Assembly: GCF_009905375.1 (NCBI RefSeq)
Contig: NC_133649.1
Coordinates: forward strand, 222,049,380-222,113,379
Direction of reading: 5' to 3'
Length of the DNA: 64,000 nucleotides
Source of the DNA: Apium graveolens
Taxonomy: Eukaryota; Streptophyta; Magnoliopsida; Apiales; Apiaceae
Positions 1-11,439 of this stretch are shown here, piece by piece. Made by a program: the position numbers and the translations under genes. The notes below the pieces were generated by a model. It saw nothing but the letters and a program-made list of their open reading frames with translations, was not told the origin of the DNA and did no database searches. How positions within the stretch are numbered: position 1 is the stretch's first letter; every line of letters begins with the position of its first letter.

Positions 1-395
1 TTCCAGTTCTCCTCCTCGGGCTTCCTCTCTCGCTGTCCAATCACACGGCGAATCGCCGCAGGATGATAATCAACCGTCAGCCCACGAACTACAGAAAACC
101 CATTCTTTTCAGCCTTCGCGTTCGCGTAGAACTCGCGAACAACACTCATCGGTACTGCTTCGGGTGACTCACAAAAAGCTATCCACCCCTTCTCTGCAAT
201 CATGGGCAACAACTCACCATCCCTCCCTGATGGTAAAAACCCCCTCTCCTTCAGAATCGGCTTCCCCAACAGCCTAGTGTACTCCTCCTCCACAGCTCTG
301 TCAGTTAACTGAGGCCTTGCAGCAGTACCCCTTGATGAATCAGCAGTAGGAACTGTGCTACTGCTGTCAATAGTGCGTGCTCTCTTGGGTGCCAT
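1..395 (-). CDS. Athila 3' ORF (putative plant transposon protein), 5' part
   Basis: An open frame begins at the ATG at 395-393 with MAPKRARTIDSSSTV and stays open to the window edge (about 131 codons), so the end is missing. The product matches the frame at 22064-20891 of the second Athila copy almost residue for residue, including the VVREFYANAK and DYHP motifs. It lies downstream of integrase, the place where Athila elements carry an env-like or unknown gene. The family resembles proteins annotated as putative plant transposon protein; I assign that from memory of the family. No signal peptide or membrane segment is visible in this part. Role unknown. Confidence 0.8.
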   Translation of the reverse strand, partial: MAPKRARTIDSSSTVPTADSSRGTAARPQLTDRAVEEEYTRLLGKPILKERGFLPSGRDGELLPMIAEKGWIAFCESPEAVPMSVVREFYANAKAEKNGFSVVRGLTVDYHPAAIRRVIGQRERKPEEENW

Positions 396-850
396 TGATT
401 TGTGAATAAAAGTGTGTAAGAACTGATTTTTGATGTTTATGAGAGGGTTTAAGTGTAGGAAGTTTGTGGGAGATATGTGGGATAGGTGTATGTATATATA
501 GGGTGTGGAGTAGGTTAAATTAGATTAGGAGTGGGGTTGAGGGATAAAATCATGGGGTAATGGGAAAAGAATTCGTGGGTTTATGGGCTGTGATGGGTTT
601 TTGTGTTTTGTTTTTTTTTTTTCTGAACTGTAAAAAATTTTCTGGAACTCGACCCCTGCGCGGCCGCTCAGCATAGCTGCGCGAGCGCGCAGAGGGTCTC
701 TGGAAAAAAAATTTTTCAGCCCCTGTTTTCTGATTTTTTTGTGTTTTTGGATAGGTTATTAACTTCTAAGGGTTCCTGTAACAACAATTCATGGGTTGCC
801 TCCCACGCAGCGCTTCTTTTTCGTCATTAGCTTGACGTTCCGTACCTTTC
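396..850 (-). other. Non-coding spacer between integrase and the 3' ORF of element 1
   Basis: No frame is supported. It holds a leader-like AT-rich region before the 3' ORF, a T-run (plus strand) near 609-620, and two GC-rich 16-base units at 656-671 (CTGCGCGGCCGCTCAG) and 677-692 (CTGCGCGAGCGCGCAG). The second is a perfect 7-bp inverted repeat around two bases. The same units recur in the LTR of this element. Confidence 0.7.
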
Positions 851-2407
851 TCAAGTAGTCAACAAAATGGCACTAACCACCTCTCGGTTTGCCATGTCCC
901 CATAGTAGTGCTTCAACCGCTGACCGTTAACCTTGAATGCTTGGTCCGAATCATTCTCAAAAATTTCCACCGCTCCATGTGGAAACACAGTTTTGACAAT
1001 AAAAGGTCCAGACCACCTTGATTTCAACTTCCCAGGAAAAAGTCGGAGCCGAGAGTTGAATAACAGAACTTGTTGCCCTGGCACAAATAACTTAGGATGT
1101 AGCTTCCTATCGTGCCACCTCTTCACCTTTTCCTTATACATTTTGTTATTCTCGTACGCTTGAAGTCGAAATTCATCAAGTTCATTAAGCTGAAGCATTC
1201 TTTTCTTACCAGCTGCATCTAAATCCAGGTTCAATTTCTTCAATGCCCAGTAGGCCTTATGCTCAAGCTCCGCCGGTAGATGACATCCCTTACCGTACAC
1301 CAACTGAAACGGTGACATCCCAAGTGGAGTTTTGTATGCTGTTCTGTAAGCCCAAACAGCTTCATCGAGCTTTAAAGACCAATCCTTCCTTGACGGATAA
1401 ACGACCTTCTCTAGAATGCGCTTTATCTCTCTGTTAGATACTTCCGCTTGACCATTTGTTTGCGGATGATAGGCAGTAGCTACTCGATGATTCACATTAT
1501 AACGCTGCATCATAGAAGTGAACTTACGGTTGCAAAAATGCGATCCTTCATCACTTATGATTACCCGAGGCGCTCCAAACCTTGTGAAAATTTGCTTATG
1601 AAGAAAATTTAGTACTACCTTTGTATCATTTGTCGGTAAAGCTTTAACTTCGACCCATTTTGAGATATAATCGACTGCCAGCAAGATGTACTGATTATTG
1701 CAAGATGAGATAAAAGGCCCCATGAAATCGATTCCCCATACATCAAAGACCTCGACTTCAAGCATCACATTTAATGGCATCTCATCCTTCCTTGACAAAT
1801 TTCCCACTCTTTGGCAACGATCACACCTTAAAACAAACTGATGAGCATCCTTGAACAAAGTAGGCCAGAAAAAACCTGCTTGCAGAATACGAGCTGCCGT
1901 CTTCTCACCTCCATAGTGTCCACCATAAACCGTGGAATGGCAGTCTCGTAATATCCCCTCCGTCTCACAGAACGGGATACATCTCCTGATGATCTGATCA
2001 GCTCCCTGTCTAAACAAATATGGTTCATCCCACATATACCACTTCACCTCATGCAGAAACTTCTTCTTTTGAGCGGATGTCAAATTAAGCGGCATTATAT
2101 TGCTGACAAGATAGTTTACAATATCTGCAAACCATGGTTCTTCCTCCTGAATTGCAAACAACTGCTCATCCGGAAAAGATTCATTGATTAACGTCCTATC
2201 TTGTGAAGTAGAATCGGGATTCTCCAACCTAGAGAGATGGTCAGCTACTTGATTCTCAGTACCTTTTCTATCTTTGATCTCTAACTCAAATTCTTGAAGT
2301 AAAAGCACCCAACGAATGAGTCTCGGCTTTGAATCCTTCTTAGAAACCAGATAGCGAATAGCTGCATGATCAGTGAATACTGTCACTTTCGTACCAAGCA
2401 GATAAGA
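851..2407 (-). pseudogene. RNase H C-terminus and integrase of element 1
   Basis: The frame continues the upstream pol frame after an in-frame TGA at 2410-2408. Counting residues from the GTG at 2386: the zinc-binding motif has H150, H157, C188 and C191, and the catalytic triad is D220 (GIDFMGP), D279 (ISDEGSHF) and E315 (NGQAEVSN), with 35 residues between the second D and the E. The C-terminal part runs to a TGA at 851-853. Integrase inserts the cDNA copy into chromosomal DNA. All catalytic residues are present, so only the upstream stops would prevent expression. Homologous to 22496-24223 in the second copy. Confidence 0.93.
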
Positions 2408-5026
2408 TCAAAATTTCTCAAAGCCAAAGACTATAGCCAAAAGCTCCTTCTCAGTAGTGGTGTAGTTCAATTGGGCCCCATTTAAAGTCTTACTCGCATA
2501 GTAGACCACATGGAAGAGATTTTTCTTGCGCTGTCCCAGAACTGCACCTACCGCATAGTCACTCGCATCACACATCATCTCAAATGGTTCTGTCCAATCT
2601 GGTGCTGTAATAACTGGTGCCGTGATCAAATTCTCCTTGAGAGTCTCGAATGATGCCAAACATTCATCATCAAATTTGAAAGGCACATCTTTCTCAAGTA
2701 AATTGCACAACGGCTTAGATATCTTTGAAAAGTCCTTGATGAATCGCCGATAAAAACCCGCATGACCGAGAAAACTACGGATTCCTTTCACCGAATTAGG
2801 TGGGGGAAGATTTTCAATGACTCCCACCTTGGCCTTGTCCACCTCCAGACCTTTGCTAGAGACCTTATGCCCAAGGATAATGCCTTCACGCACCATAAAA
2901 TGACATTTCTCCCAATTAAGCACCAAATTAGTTTCCACGAATCTTTTGAGTACGGCGCGCAGATTATTCAAACATTCATCATATGAGTGTCCTAAGACGG
3001 AGAAGTCATCCATGAACACTTCGACGTTATTTCCAATCATGTCAGAGAATATAGCCATCATACATCTTTGAAAGGTGGCCGGGGCGCCACATAACCCAAA
3101 CAAAACTCTACGAAAAGTAAATGTGCCAAATGGACAAGTGAAGGTAGTCTTTTCCTGATCCTCTGGTGCAATACAAATCTGATTATACCCGGAATAACCA
3201 TCCAGAAGACAAAAATACTCATGTCCCGCCAATCTGTCAAGCATTTGATCAATGAATGGGAGAGGGAAGTGATCCTTCCTTGTGGCTTTGTTCAATTTTT
3301 TATAATTCATGCATACTCTCCATCCTGTAACTGTTCGAGTAGGGATGAGCTCATTCTTTTCATTTGCGACCACAGTGATACCTCCTTTCTTAGGTACACA
3401 TTGCACGGGGCTCACCCACGAGCTGTCAGAAATAGGATAAATGATGCCTGCATCTAGCCATTTCAGAATTTCTTTCTTCACCACCTCCTTCATGATCGGG
3501 TTCAGTCTTCGCTGCTGTTCCACAGTTGGCTTACTACCTTCCTCTAACAGAATTTTATGCATACAATATGAAGGACTTATCCCCTTGATGTCTGATATGG
3601 TCCATCCTATAGCCGATTTGAATTCTCTCAAAATCCTTAAGAGCTTGTCTTCCTCACTACTGGAAAGGTCAGCTGAAATAATAACAGGTAACGTAGATGA
3701 ATCACCTAAAAAAGTATACCTCAAGTGTTCAGGTAATGGTTTGAGCTCCAAGGTAGGTGCTTCCTCTATTGATTGTTTGAGCTTCCCTTCAGCATTCTTA
3801 AGGTCAGAAGTACCAAGAGATTCAAATGGTATGTCGAGCTTTCGCTTCCATGGAGAAGCGTTCAGATATTGTAATTGCTCGTTGCTATCTTCATCATCGC
3901 TGTCAAATTCCCCCACTAAGGCCTTTTCCAATGCATCAGACATTAGCATGTGATCGAGTTCCGAAGTAACCGCAGAATCAATCACATCCACTTTTAAGCA
4001 CTCCTCATCTTCTGTAGGGAATTTCATTGCCTTGAATACGTTGAAGGTCACATCCTGATCTTGGACCCGCATAGTAAGTTCCCCTTTTTGCACATCTATC
4101 AAGGTACGGCCAGTAGCCAAGAAAGTCCTCCCCAAGATTATAGGAATCTTCTTATCTTCCTCAAAATCCAGAATAACAAAATCAGCAGGAAAGAAGAGCT
4201 TATCCACCTTGACGAGCACATCCTCAACTATGCCCCTTGGGTAAGTAATGGAACGGTCCGCCAATTGTAGCGACATGTATGTGGGTTTTGGATCAGGCAG
4301 ATTCAGCTTTTTAAAGATCGACAACGACATCAGATTAATGCTTGCTCCCAAATCACAAAGGCACTTGTCAAAAGTTAGATTGCCAATGGTACAAGGAATG
4401 GTGAAGCTTCCTGGATCTTTCAGTTTTGGTGGTAACTTTTGTTGCAGAACCGCGCTGCATTCTTCCGTGAGAGCAACGGTTTCAAGGTCATCCAGTTTCA
4501 CCTTCCTTGAAAGAATAGTCTTCATAAACTTTGCATAACTAGGCATTTGTTCCAGCGCCTCAGTGAAAGGTATATTGATGTGAAGTTTCTTGAACACCTC
4601 CAGAAACTTCCCGAACTGTCTATCCAGCTTTTGTTGCTGCAATCTCTTAGGAAAAGGTGGTGGAGGATAGAGCTGTTTCTCCCCTGTATTAGCCTCAGGC
4701 AGAGTGTGTTCAACAGTAGTCTTCTTTGGTTCCGCCACTTTCTCCTTTTGCTTAGATTCTTCATCTCTAACTTCAGCTTCGACTTCTTTTGCCTTTTCAG
4801 CATCAGCTACTTTTCCAGACCTTAAGGTAATAGCCTTGACTTGCTCTTTAGCTTCCTTCCTGCCTGGTACTTCCGTGTCACTGGGAAGAGTGCCAGGTTG
4901 ACGATTGAGCACTGCATTGGCTAATTGACCGATTTGATTTTCCAAGGTCTTGATAGAAACCGCCTGACTCTTGCACAACAGCTTAAGTTCCTCAAAATCA
5001 GCACTAGTAGGTGCAGCTGTACTTCC
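2408..5026 (-). pseudogene. Protease and reverse transcriptase of element 1
   Basis: This frame follows directly, in the same phase, after the TAG at 5029-5027 that ends gag, and is stopped by TGA at 2410-2408 where the second copy has CGA. Counting from the TTG codon at 4978: a retroviral-type aspartic protease has DLGAS at 209-213; reverse transcriptase spans about 490-680 with YSGYNQI at 595-601 and the catalytic FMDD at 655-658; the RNase H start ([15 protein letters not shown]) follows near 790. The N-terminal 200 residues are a Lys/Glu-rich linker with a proline run. No frameshift occurs across 2.6 kb. Role: polyprotein cleavage and copying of element RNA into DNA. Confidence 0.95.
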
Positions 5027-6217
5027 CTATTGAGGATATGATTGCCTTGTAGCATACTGCTGTGGTTGCTGGAATCCAGGTGGGTTAAACTGTTTACTTA
5101 CTCCTTGCTGATATGTTGGCTGAATAGCATTCTGATTATTCCCCCAACTGAAATTTGGATGATTTCTGTTGTTAGGATGATAGGTCGCTGGCACAGGCTG
5201 CTGTTGTCGCTGATAATTATTCACATACTGAACAGATTCATTGACAAGAGAACACTGATCCGTAGCATGAGAACGTGCACAAAGCTCACAAACCATAGCT
5301 ATTTGATTAACTCCATACGTAGCCAAAGAATCAACCTTCATTGATAGTGCTTGGAGCTGGGCTGCAATAGCGGTGGCTGCATCAACTTCCAGAATACCTG
5401 CTACCTTGCCTGACGTCATCCTCTGAGTTGGGTTTTGATGCTCATTTGCAGCCATCATCTCGATAAGATTATACGCCTCAGTATAGCTTTTAGCCCATAA
5501 GGCGCCTCCAGCTACTGCATCGAGCATGGGCCGAGATTGGGCCCCCAAACCATTATAAAAACCAGTGATTACCATCCAATCCGGCATTCCATGATGTGGA
5601 CATTTTCTCAACATTTCCTTGTAGCATTCCCAAGCCTCGCACATAGATTCTGTAGGTTGCTGCGCAAACTGAGTAAGAGCACTCCTCATAGCAGCAGTCT
5701 TTGCCATTGGATAAAACTTCACCAGAAATTTTTGCGCAAGATCTTGCCACGTAGTGATGGACCCAGCTGGTTCAGAATGTAACCAGTCTTTAGCTTTATC
5801 CCTCAGTGAGAATGGGAAAAGCCTCAGCTTGATAGCCTCATCAGTCACGCCATTATACTTAAAAGTGCTGCAGATCTCGACAAAATTCCTTATGTGCATG
5901 TTGGGGTCTTCAGTTGCCGCTCCTCCAAAAGAAACAGAATTCTGCACCATCTGAATAGTGCCCGGCTTGATTTCAAAGGTGTTAGCTTGAATAGCCGGAT
6001 GAAGGATGCTTGACTGAATGTCATCAATTTTAGGCCGAGAAAAATCCATAAGAGCTGGATCAGCTTGAACAATACGATCTCCCATGTTTACTGGTTCTTT
6101 CTGCTCAGTTCCTGAATCCAAATCCTCAAAATCTAACTTCTCCGGAGTATCAAGAACTTCGTCTTTCTCCTCAGCTGTATCTAAGGTCCTCTTGCGAGCA
6201 CGAGAACGAGTTTGCAT
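5027..6217 (-). CDS. Gag capsid/nucleocapsid protein of element 1
   Basis: A 396-residue frame starts at ATG 6217 (MQTRSRARKRTLDTAEEK), about 115 bases after the primer site. The capsid-like region lies at about 105-200 (FVEICSTFKYNGVTDEAIKL, then DWLHSEPAG). A zinc knuckle at 310-322 reads CELCARSHATDQC, spacing C-x2-C-x3-H-x4-C, one residue shorter than the usual CCHC box. A Gln/Pro/Asn-rich tail follows. It ends at an in-frame TAG; in the second copy the aligned codon is CAA and gag runs on into pol. So the stop is either a disabling mutation or a gag/pol boundary. Gag forms the virus-like particle in the cytoplasm. Confidence 0.93.
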   Translation of the reverse strand: MQTRSRARKRTLDTAEEKDEVLDTPEKLDFEDLDSGTEQKEPVNMGDRIVQADPALMDFSRPKIDDIQSSILHPAIQANTFEIKPGTIQMVQNSVSFGGAATEDPNMHIRNFVEICSTFKYNGVTDEAIKLRLFPFSLRDKAKDWLHSEPAGSITTWQDLAQKFLVKFYPMAKTAAMRSALTQFAQQPTESMCEAWECYKEMLRKCPHHGMPDWMVITGFYNGLGAQSRPMLDAVAGGALWAKSYTEAYNLIEMMAANEHQNPTQRMTSGKVAGILEVDAATAIAAQLQALSMKVDSLATYGVNQIAMVCELCARSHATDQCSLVNESVQYVNNYQRQQQPVPATYHPNNRNHPNFSWGNNQNAIQPTYQQGVSKQFNPPGFQQPQQYATRQSYPQ

Positions 6218-6330
6218 AAACGCTTGCTAAAGTACCTGAAACACAACCGAAAAGAGTAATTAACTACTACGTCCTAATCACTGAGTCCTAATGACCAATG
6301 ATGGTAAGTACATAAACTAAACAAATATGC

Positions 6331-6352
6331 CGAGTCCCCGGCAGCGGCGCCA
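6331..6352 (-). other. Primer binding site of element 1 (Asp-tRNA-like)
   Basis: On the minus strand the bases read TGGCGCCGCTGCCGGGGACT and onward, six bases after the LTR end. This resembles the complement of the 3' end of plant tRNA-Asp (TGGCGCCGTTGCCGGGGA) with one mismatch in the first 18. The identical site occurs at 27994-27973 in the second copy. It primes minus-strand DNA synthesis. Confidence 0.85.
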
Positions 6353-6358
6353 AAAACT

Positions 6359-7780
6359 TTTTAGGGCGAAAACATGCACTAATATTCACGCAAGTATACG
6401 CGTTCGCAAGTAATATAGAATACTTTCTAGTTTGTTCCCTCAGAGACTCAGACTAAGTTATTGTCTAATTAAACTCACTCACCAATGTATGACTACTTCT
6501 TAATGTTAAGATAATAACACTTAAAATTGTTGATTAAATATTAACTATAATTAACTACTTAATTAACCACTTAACTAACACTTCAATTTATCAATAATAA
6601 AACACTCATGAGATCACAACTTCATTATTACTTCCTTCTATAGCCATTGTTATTACCTTTAGCATGTGACAGTGATGACATTAATCGAATAACACGAAAC
6701 TGATAAAAGCCAACTTTCATTGTACTAATACCATTCTACCAAGCATCCACAATTAAGATAGAAGTTGAATAGTCATCAATCATGTTGAGTTCCTATATGT
6801 CTACAGAAATTGACAACACAATGATTTAAAGCACAAGTTATCCCTTTTGATTACATAGGGCAAATAAAACTGTTAGAGTTACCCACTAATCATGCACAAC
6901 GTACATGAACCTATGCTAGCATGGCAAGTTCTAAATCTCAAGATCCACCGTCGCTTCACAAGAGATTAACACCCTATCTTATATGTTCGCGACGCACATA
7001 AGACGAATACACACAACCAATACTAGATATCATGCAATCATCACACACTAAAGTATTAAACAATTAACTAAAGAATTCCATAATAAATCCGTTGCAACCC
7101 CATGATCACGATTAGCCCATAATAGAACTTATCGCCATCATGGGTTCATATGAAATCATGATAAACAACACAAGAAAATAATAACTAAACTAATTATATT
7201 AAAACAGAGTACGTCACAAGAGTAAATAAGTCAAAGCAAGAAAACTAGCATCCAACGTTACAACGAAACAAGAATCACAAGAAAATATGCTTCCTCTTCG
7301 CTGCAGTGTGCTAAATCGGTCTTCTTCCTTATCTCCTTCGCTTCTTGCGCCAAACACAATCTAAAACATAATCTCCTTCATATTCTCTATGAAAATGTCT
7401 CAAATCTACTTATATAATAGTCCCATAAAACTCAGATTACATAGAAGTTGGAAGCCAAACAGAAGTAGAAGTCTAAAATAATTCAGCTTTTTCCCCGACC
7501 CTGCGCGGCCGCTCAGCATTTCTGCGCGGACGCGCAGGACCCTTCTGGAAAAATTCCAGGTTTGCTCCGTTTCTTCGCCGTAATCTGCCCGTTCTTTTCC
7601 TCTCGCAATGGTGAACACATGCCAAGGCTTATTCTTGATGATTCCTCCTCCGAAATGCAACTAATACCCTGAAATGCATAAACACTAGAAAAACACATCA
7701 AATACACAAAATACTTGATTTCAAGACACCAATTTAAGCCATTTTAAGACGTTCTAAGTGGTATAAAATGCCACTTATCA
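6359..7780 (-). repeat. 5' LTR of Athila element 1
   Basis: It is about 1422 bp. In element sense it starts TGATAAGTGGCATTTTATAC (7780) and ends GCCCTAAAA at 6359, where the second copy ends GCCCTAACA, so one terminal base has mutated. It aligns along its length with 28001-29449 and 18303-19700. A TATA-like box lies at 7420-7409 (TATTATATAAG in element sense). Two GC-rich palindromic units lie at 7501-7516 and 7522-7537. Confidence 0.93.
7409..7420 (-). promoter_or_regulatory. TATA-like box of the Athila LTR promoter, element 1
   Basis: In element sense the bases read TATTATATAAG. The same position in the other two LTRs reads CCTATATAAG (29045-29036 and 19347-19338). Conservation in three LTRs and the position inside the LTR support a Pol II core promoter; the start site itself is not visible. 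Confidence 0.55.
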
Positions 7781-9412
7781 ACTGATCACTTAAACCAAGT
7801 GCTGACTAGCTAATTGGAATCAAAGACCCATTATATAAAATCAGTTTGGTCATAACAACTTTCTCAAGAACCGAGATCGCAATTATTTGGAATACTGACG
7901 AGAACGATAATATACTTCTTTGTCCTTAACTATAGGGTAATTTCTGAAAATTTGGGCAGCACTTCCCCTACACCATTGACTACCAGTCGGACTCAAGCCG
8001 ACACCATCACTCAACCACATCGTCCGTAATCATATCTGTCCACTCCCATCAGTCACATCCATCCAGTCAACATAATTCTGATTATATCATTTTTGATCAA
8101 CATATGTATGATTAACTGGCATGACATATATCTTTTTAATTGGAAAATTGGTTCTTACATCAATAATGATTAATATAACCATTCCCTTCTCAGTCCATTC
8201 AGAACATTACGAATTGTTATTAATGAACTTAAGGTTTGATTTCATGATTCTTTTAATTTATTTCTGACCATTATTAATCGGTTTATCTTTTAATAATTGT
8301 GCATGATCTTCATTATTACCGTCACAATCTCATAGAAACTCAATCGTTAGATCATTATTTCTTGAAAAATTTCACAATCGAGTCACCATTGCTTCATCTC
8401 TACCTATGGCTTCGCATCGAACTGTCGTCACTGTCCCGGGTATGAGCATTGAATTCACAATCACTTATTTACACAAGTTAGAGAACTTCACAATTTCTTG
8501 AAAAACACGTTCGAAGTTTGGTTACATTCAAGATTTCTCTCATCTTGAATCTTCACGACAAGTATCCTCCAGCGACGAAGGGATGTTTTACGGCGTAATT
8601 GCATGTCTGAGTCATTGTTCAGAATTTCCTTGATCTTTGATCGTCGTCCCGATACCCGTTTGCTCCGTTTGAAGCACACAACTTTACTTCCTTATTTCGT
8701 AACCGATTTAATTATTACGGTTCACTAACGATTCATTTCTCATCAAAATCTTCCAATTCGAAATGCATCGCGTTAACGTAATATACCGTACTGATGAGAT
8801 CCTTGTAACACGAGTAATTTCAAGCTTTGATGTCTTTGCCACGACCGCGTTGTCGGTGTATCCATTCTTCATTGCTCGTAAATGTCCACCATTTCTTGGC
8901 TTACAATCGTATTTTCCTTCGACATGTAATTCTACCTATCACCCGGGACTATTCTATTTCTTTTGTAATCGTCAAAGAACAGACTTTACGCAAGAGGAAA
9001 GTTTGTGAACATGATTCGATTGAAAAATAGAATAAGGAATAACAATGCAACAACTGATTGAAAGAATTTGTAAATCAGAAAATTGAAGGAAGAAAAATGA
9101 GTGAAAATTTAGATGTGAATGAGACAACTACATTCATACTCAAGATGGCCAGTCTTTCATATTATATGGCATACATCACATGATTAGGTGGCGTCTCACC
9201 CGACTCTTCATCATTTTGACAAAGCGTCATATCACAACATTGTTGTCTCAATCAAGGATTTGAGAAGAGAAACAATTCAGAAGTAATACAATAAATTTTC
9301 TTTCGTTTTCGCCTCATATAATTTATCATCAGAAGAAGCTCATACGTATTCAAAACTCGAGAAGAACATATGCTATCGTATTTGAAAAAGAATAACATTG
9401 TAGATCACCATT
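7781..9412 (-). other. Decayed gypsy-derived sequence, no gene
   Basis: No coding frame is supported. Near 7937-7960 the bases TTTCTGAAAATTTGGGCAGC resemble a motif at 14537-14552 (CCCGAAAATCGGGCAGC) inside the old LTR-like block. Removing the solo LTR at 9413-13509 makes 9412 contiguous with 13515, so this stretch is probably more of the same old minus-strand gypsy element. Short frames near 8488-8679 and 8763-9030 show no recognisable product. Confidence 0.5.
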
Positions 9413-11384
9413 TGTAACACCCCCAAATCCGGGGTCGGGGATCCGTGTTGTCACGAGTTCCATTTCCCTTAATAACACCCAATCTTAATAAATTATCAAC
9501 TACTCTGTACTGTGACCCCACAATAAACACACACACCACAAGTTATAGTCTCAGAGATGAATATCCAAAAATAATCACAAGTCGTTTTATTCCACAATTA
9601 TATGCCAATACACCTTAAAAAGGTTTCTGAATAAATTTACAATTCTTTGCCATTATTACAATTCATAAATATACATAATCTGGTACATCAAAAGTTGAAA
9701 GCCTAGCCTATTGGTAGTTCCTACCTCAGCTACAGCGACATCAACGCCTATAGGAAACTGCGGAACGTTTCCTATCCGCTCACGAATTGGGAGCTTGGTC
9801 CTGTTCATCTTGTCTATCTGATGTTGTGTGATGAAAGAAGAAAGCAAGGGTGAGCAACAAGCCCACCAAAATAATATGTATAATGATTAACAATATATGA
9901 GCCTTCTCATAGTACTCATAAAAGTCTTGGTCAAAAGAAATGAACCAAGTTGATATCTTAATGCGATGAAGTCGCAAAATATTCAGTATATATATATACA
10001 TATATACTTTTCAAAATATGGGAAGTCCTCTTCCATGCATAATACACACAGAGTTCCAGTGTATAACTGTATAAAAATATTGTTGCAAGGTGATCTCATA
10101 TATCTAACCTTGTCTCAACGTTTTTCTGAAAATCTTTGTCATGCATAAGATAATCATTTACTAGATATAAGTTTAAAAGATGAAGTTACAAGATACTCCA
10201 ATATACTTATATCTTTTCCAAATACTACTTGAACTACCACCGTTCAAGTTATAATTAGTTTCAAAAGTTCATCACACTGATGAGACTACAAGATAAGACT
10301 TGAATAGATTTAATCTTTGAAATATTTTGAAGGAAATGAAGTTATGATATACTTCATTAAGTCCCGATATATATATACACCTATATATATATATATACGT
10401 TTCCTGAAAACCTCTGTCATGTAAAGTATGAACAGAATTGCAATATCCAATAAATTTGGAAAGGAAAGAATTTTGGCATAAACCTGATATCTTGCTGATC
10501 AGGCAAAGATACCAATAAGTAACCTTTTCTACTAGTAGATGGATGAATCCCCCACCGGTCATCACCCTGGCCACATAAGGACCTTGTGCTGGACCGCCAC
10601 CCGGCCTCTTACGCGTTGATGGACTGCCACCCAGCCACTTACACTTTGATAGACCGTACCCCGGCCTGTCGCTTATGCCGACTCAATTAGATGGACTTAC
10701 TTCCCGAACGTTGGGCAAGTAATCAAATTGTTTTCTTAAAACAGCAACCACGTTGCGAATGTAAAATACACCACAGAGCTGGATCCCCCAGGTTTTGAGC
10801 GAGTATTTAAATCCCCTTTGAAAGGAAGATCTTAAATATAAAAATGAGTTTTGGGGTCCACTCTAACTTTAAAAATCATTTTGAAGACTCGAAAACATTT
10901 TTAAGAATGTTTGGAGTACTGCTGATTTATTAAAATAAATCAGTCCCAATATATTTAGAAAATATCTGAATATTATTATTTAAATAATATTCCCATAAAG
11001 AATAATCTTTATAAAAATAATTGAAGTAGAAGTTTTAAAACTCTTGAATGAAAATTAAATAATCAAAGATATACTTATACAAAAGTACTATCTTTATTTG
11101 AATAATCGAAAATAAGTTTGATTATCGAAACATTATTCTTTAATAAAATAAAGAATATATCTCAGCAAATAATCGGAGTCATAGATCCTCAAATGAATAT
11201 TCAAATAATATTCAATAAATAAATTAAGTTGAGTCATAAGCCCTCGAATGAATATTCGAAATAATATTCAATAATAAAATAAAGGAGTCATAAGTCCTCG
11301 GATGAATATTCGAAATAATATTCAATAATAAAATAAAGTTATCGAATAAACCTTATTCGATTAATAGTTTTGAAAACTATAACC

Positions 11385-11439
<55 letters not shown>

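Larger units (their letters stand above)
1..7780 (-). mobile_element. Athila-type Ty3/gypsy retrotransposon, element 1, cut by the window edge
   Basis: Read on the minus strand the order is 5' LTR (7780-6359), primer binding site, gag, protease, reverse transcriptase, RNase H, integrase, a non-coding stretch, then an extra 3' reading frame that runs off at base 1. The 3' LTR and the left target duplication lie outside. The lineage call rests on the Asp-tRNA-like primer site, the DLGAS protease, the FMDD reverse transcriptase and the extra frame after integrase. A second copy with the same order is at 18303-29449. The base run after the LTR, ACTGA at 7781-7785, would be one target duplication. 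Only two stop codons break the polyprotein, so this copy is younger or better kept than its neighbour. Confidence 0.93.

Noticed and set aside
3441..3953. 170-residue plus-strand frame
   Set aside because: It is the antisense shadow of the reverse transcriptase linker of Athila element 1; no independent motif is seen.
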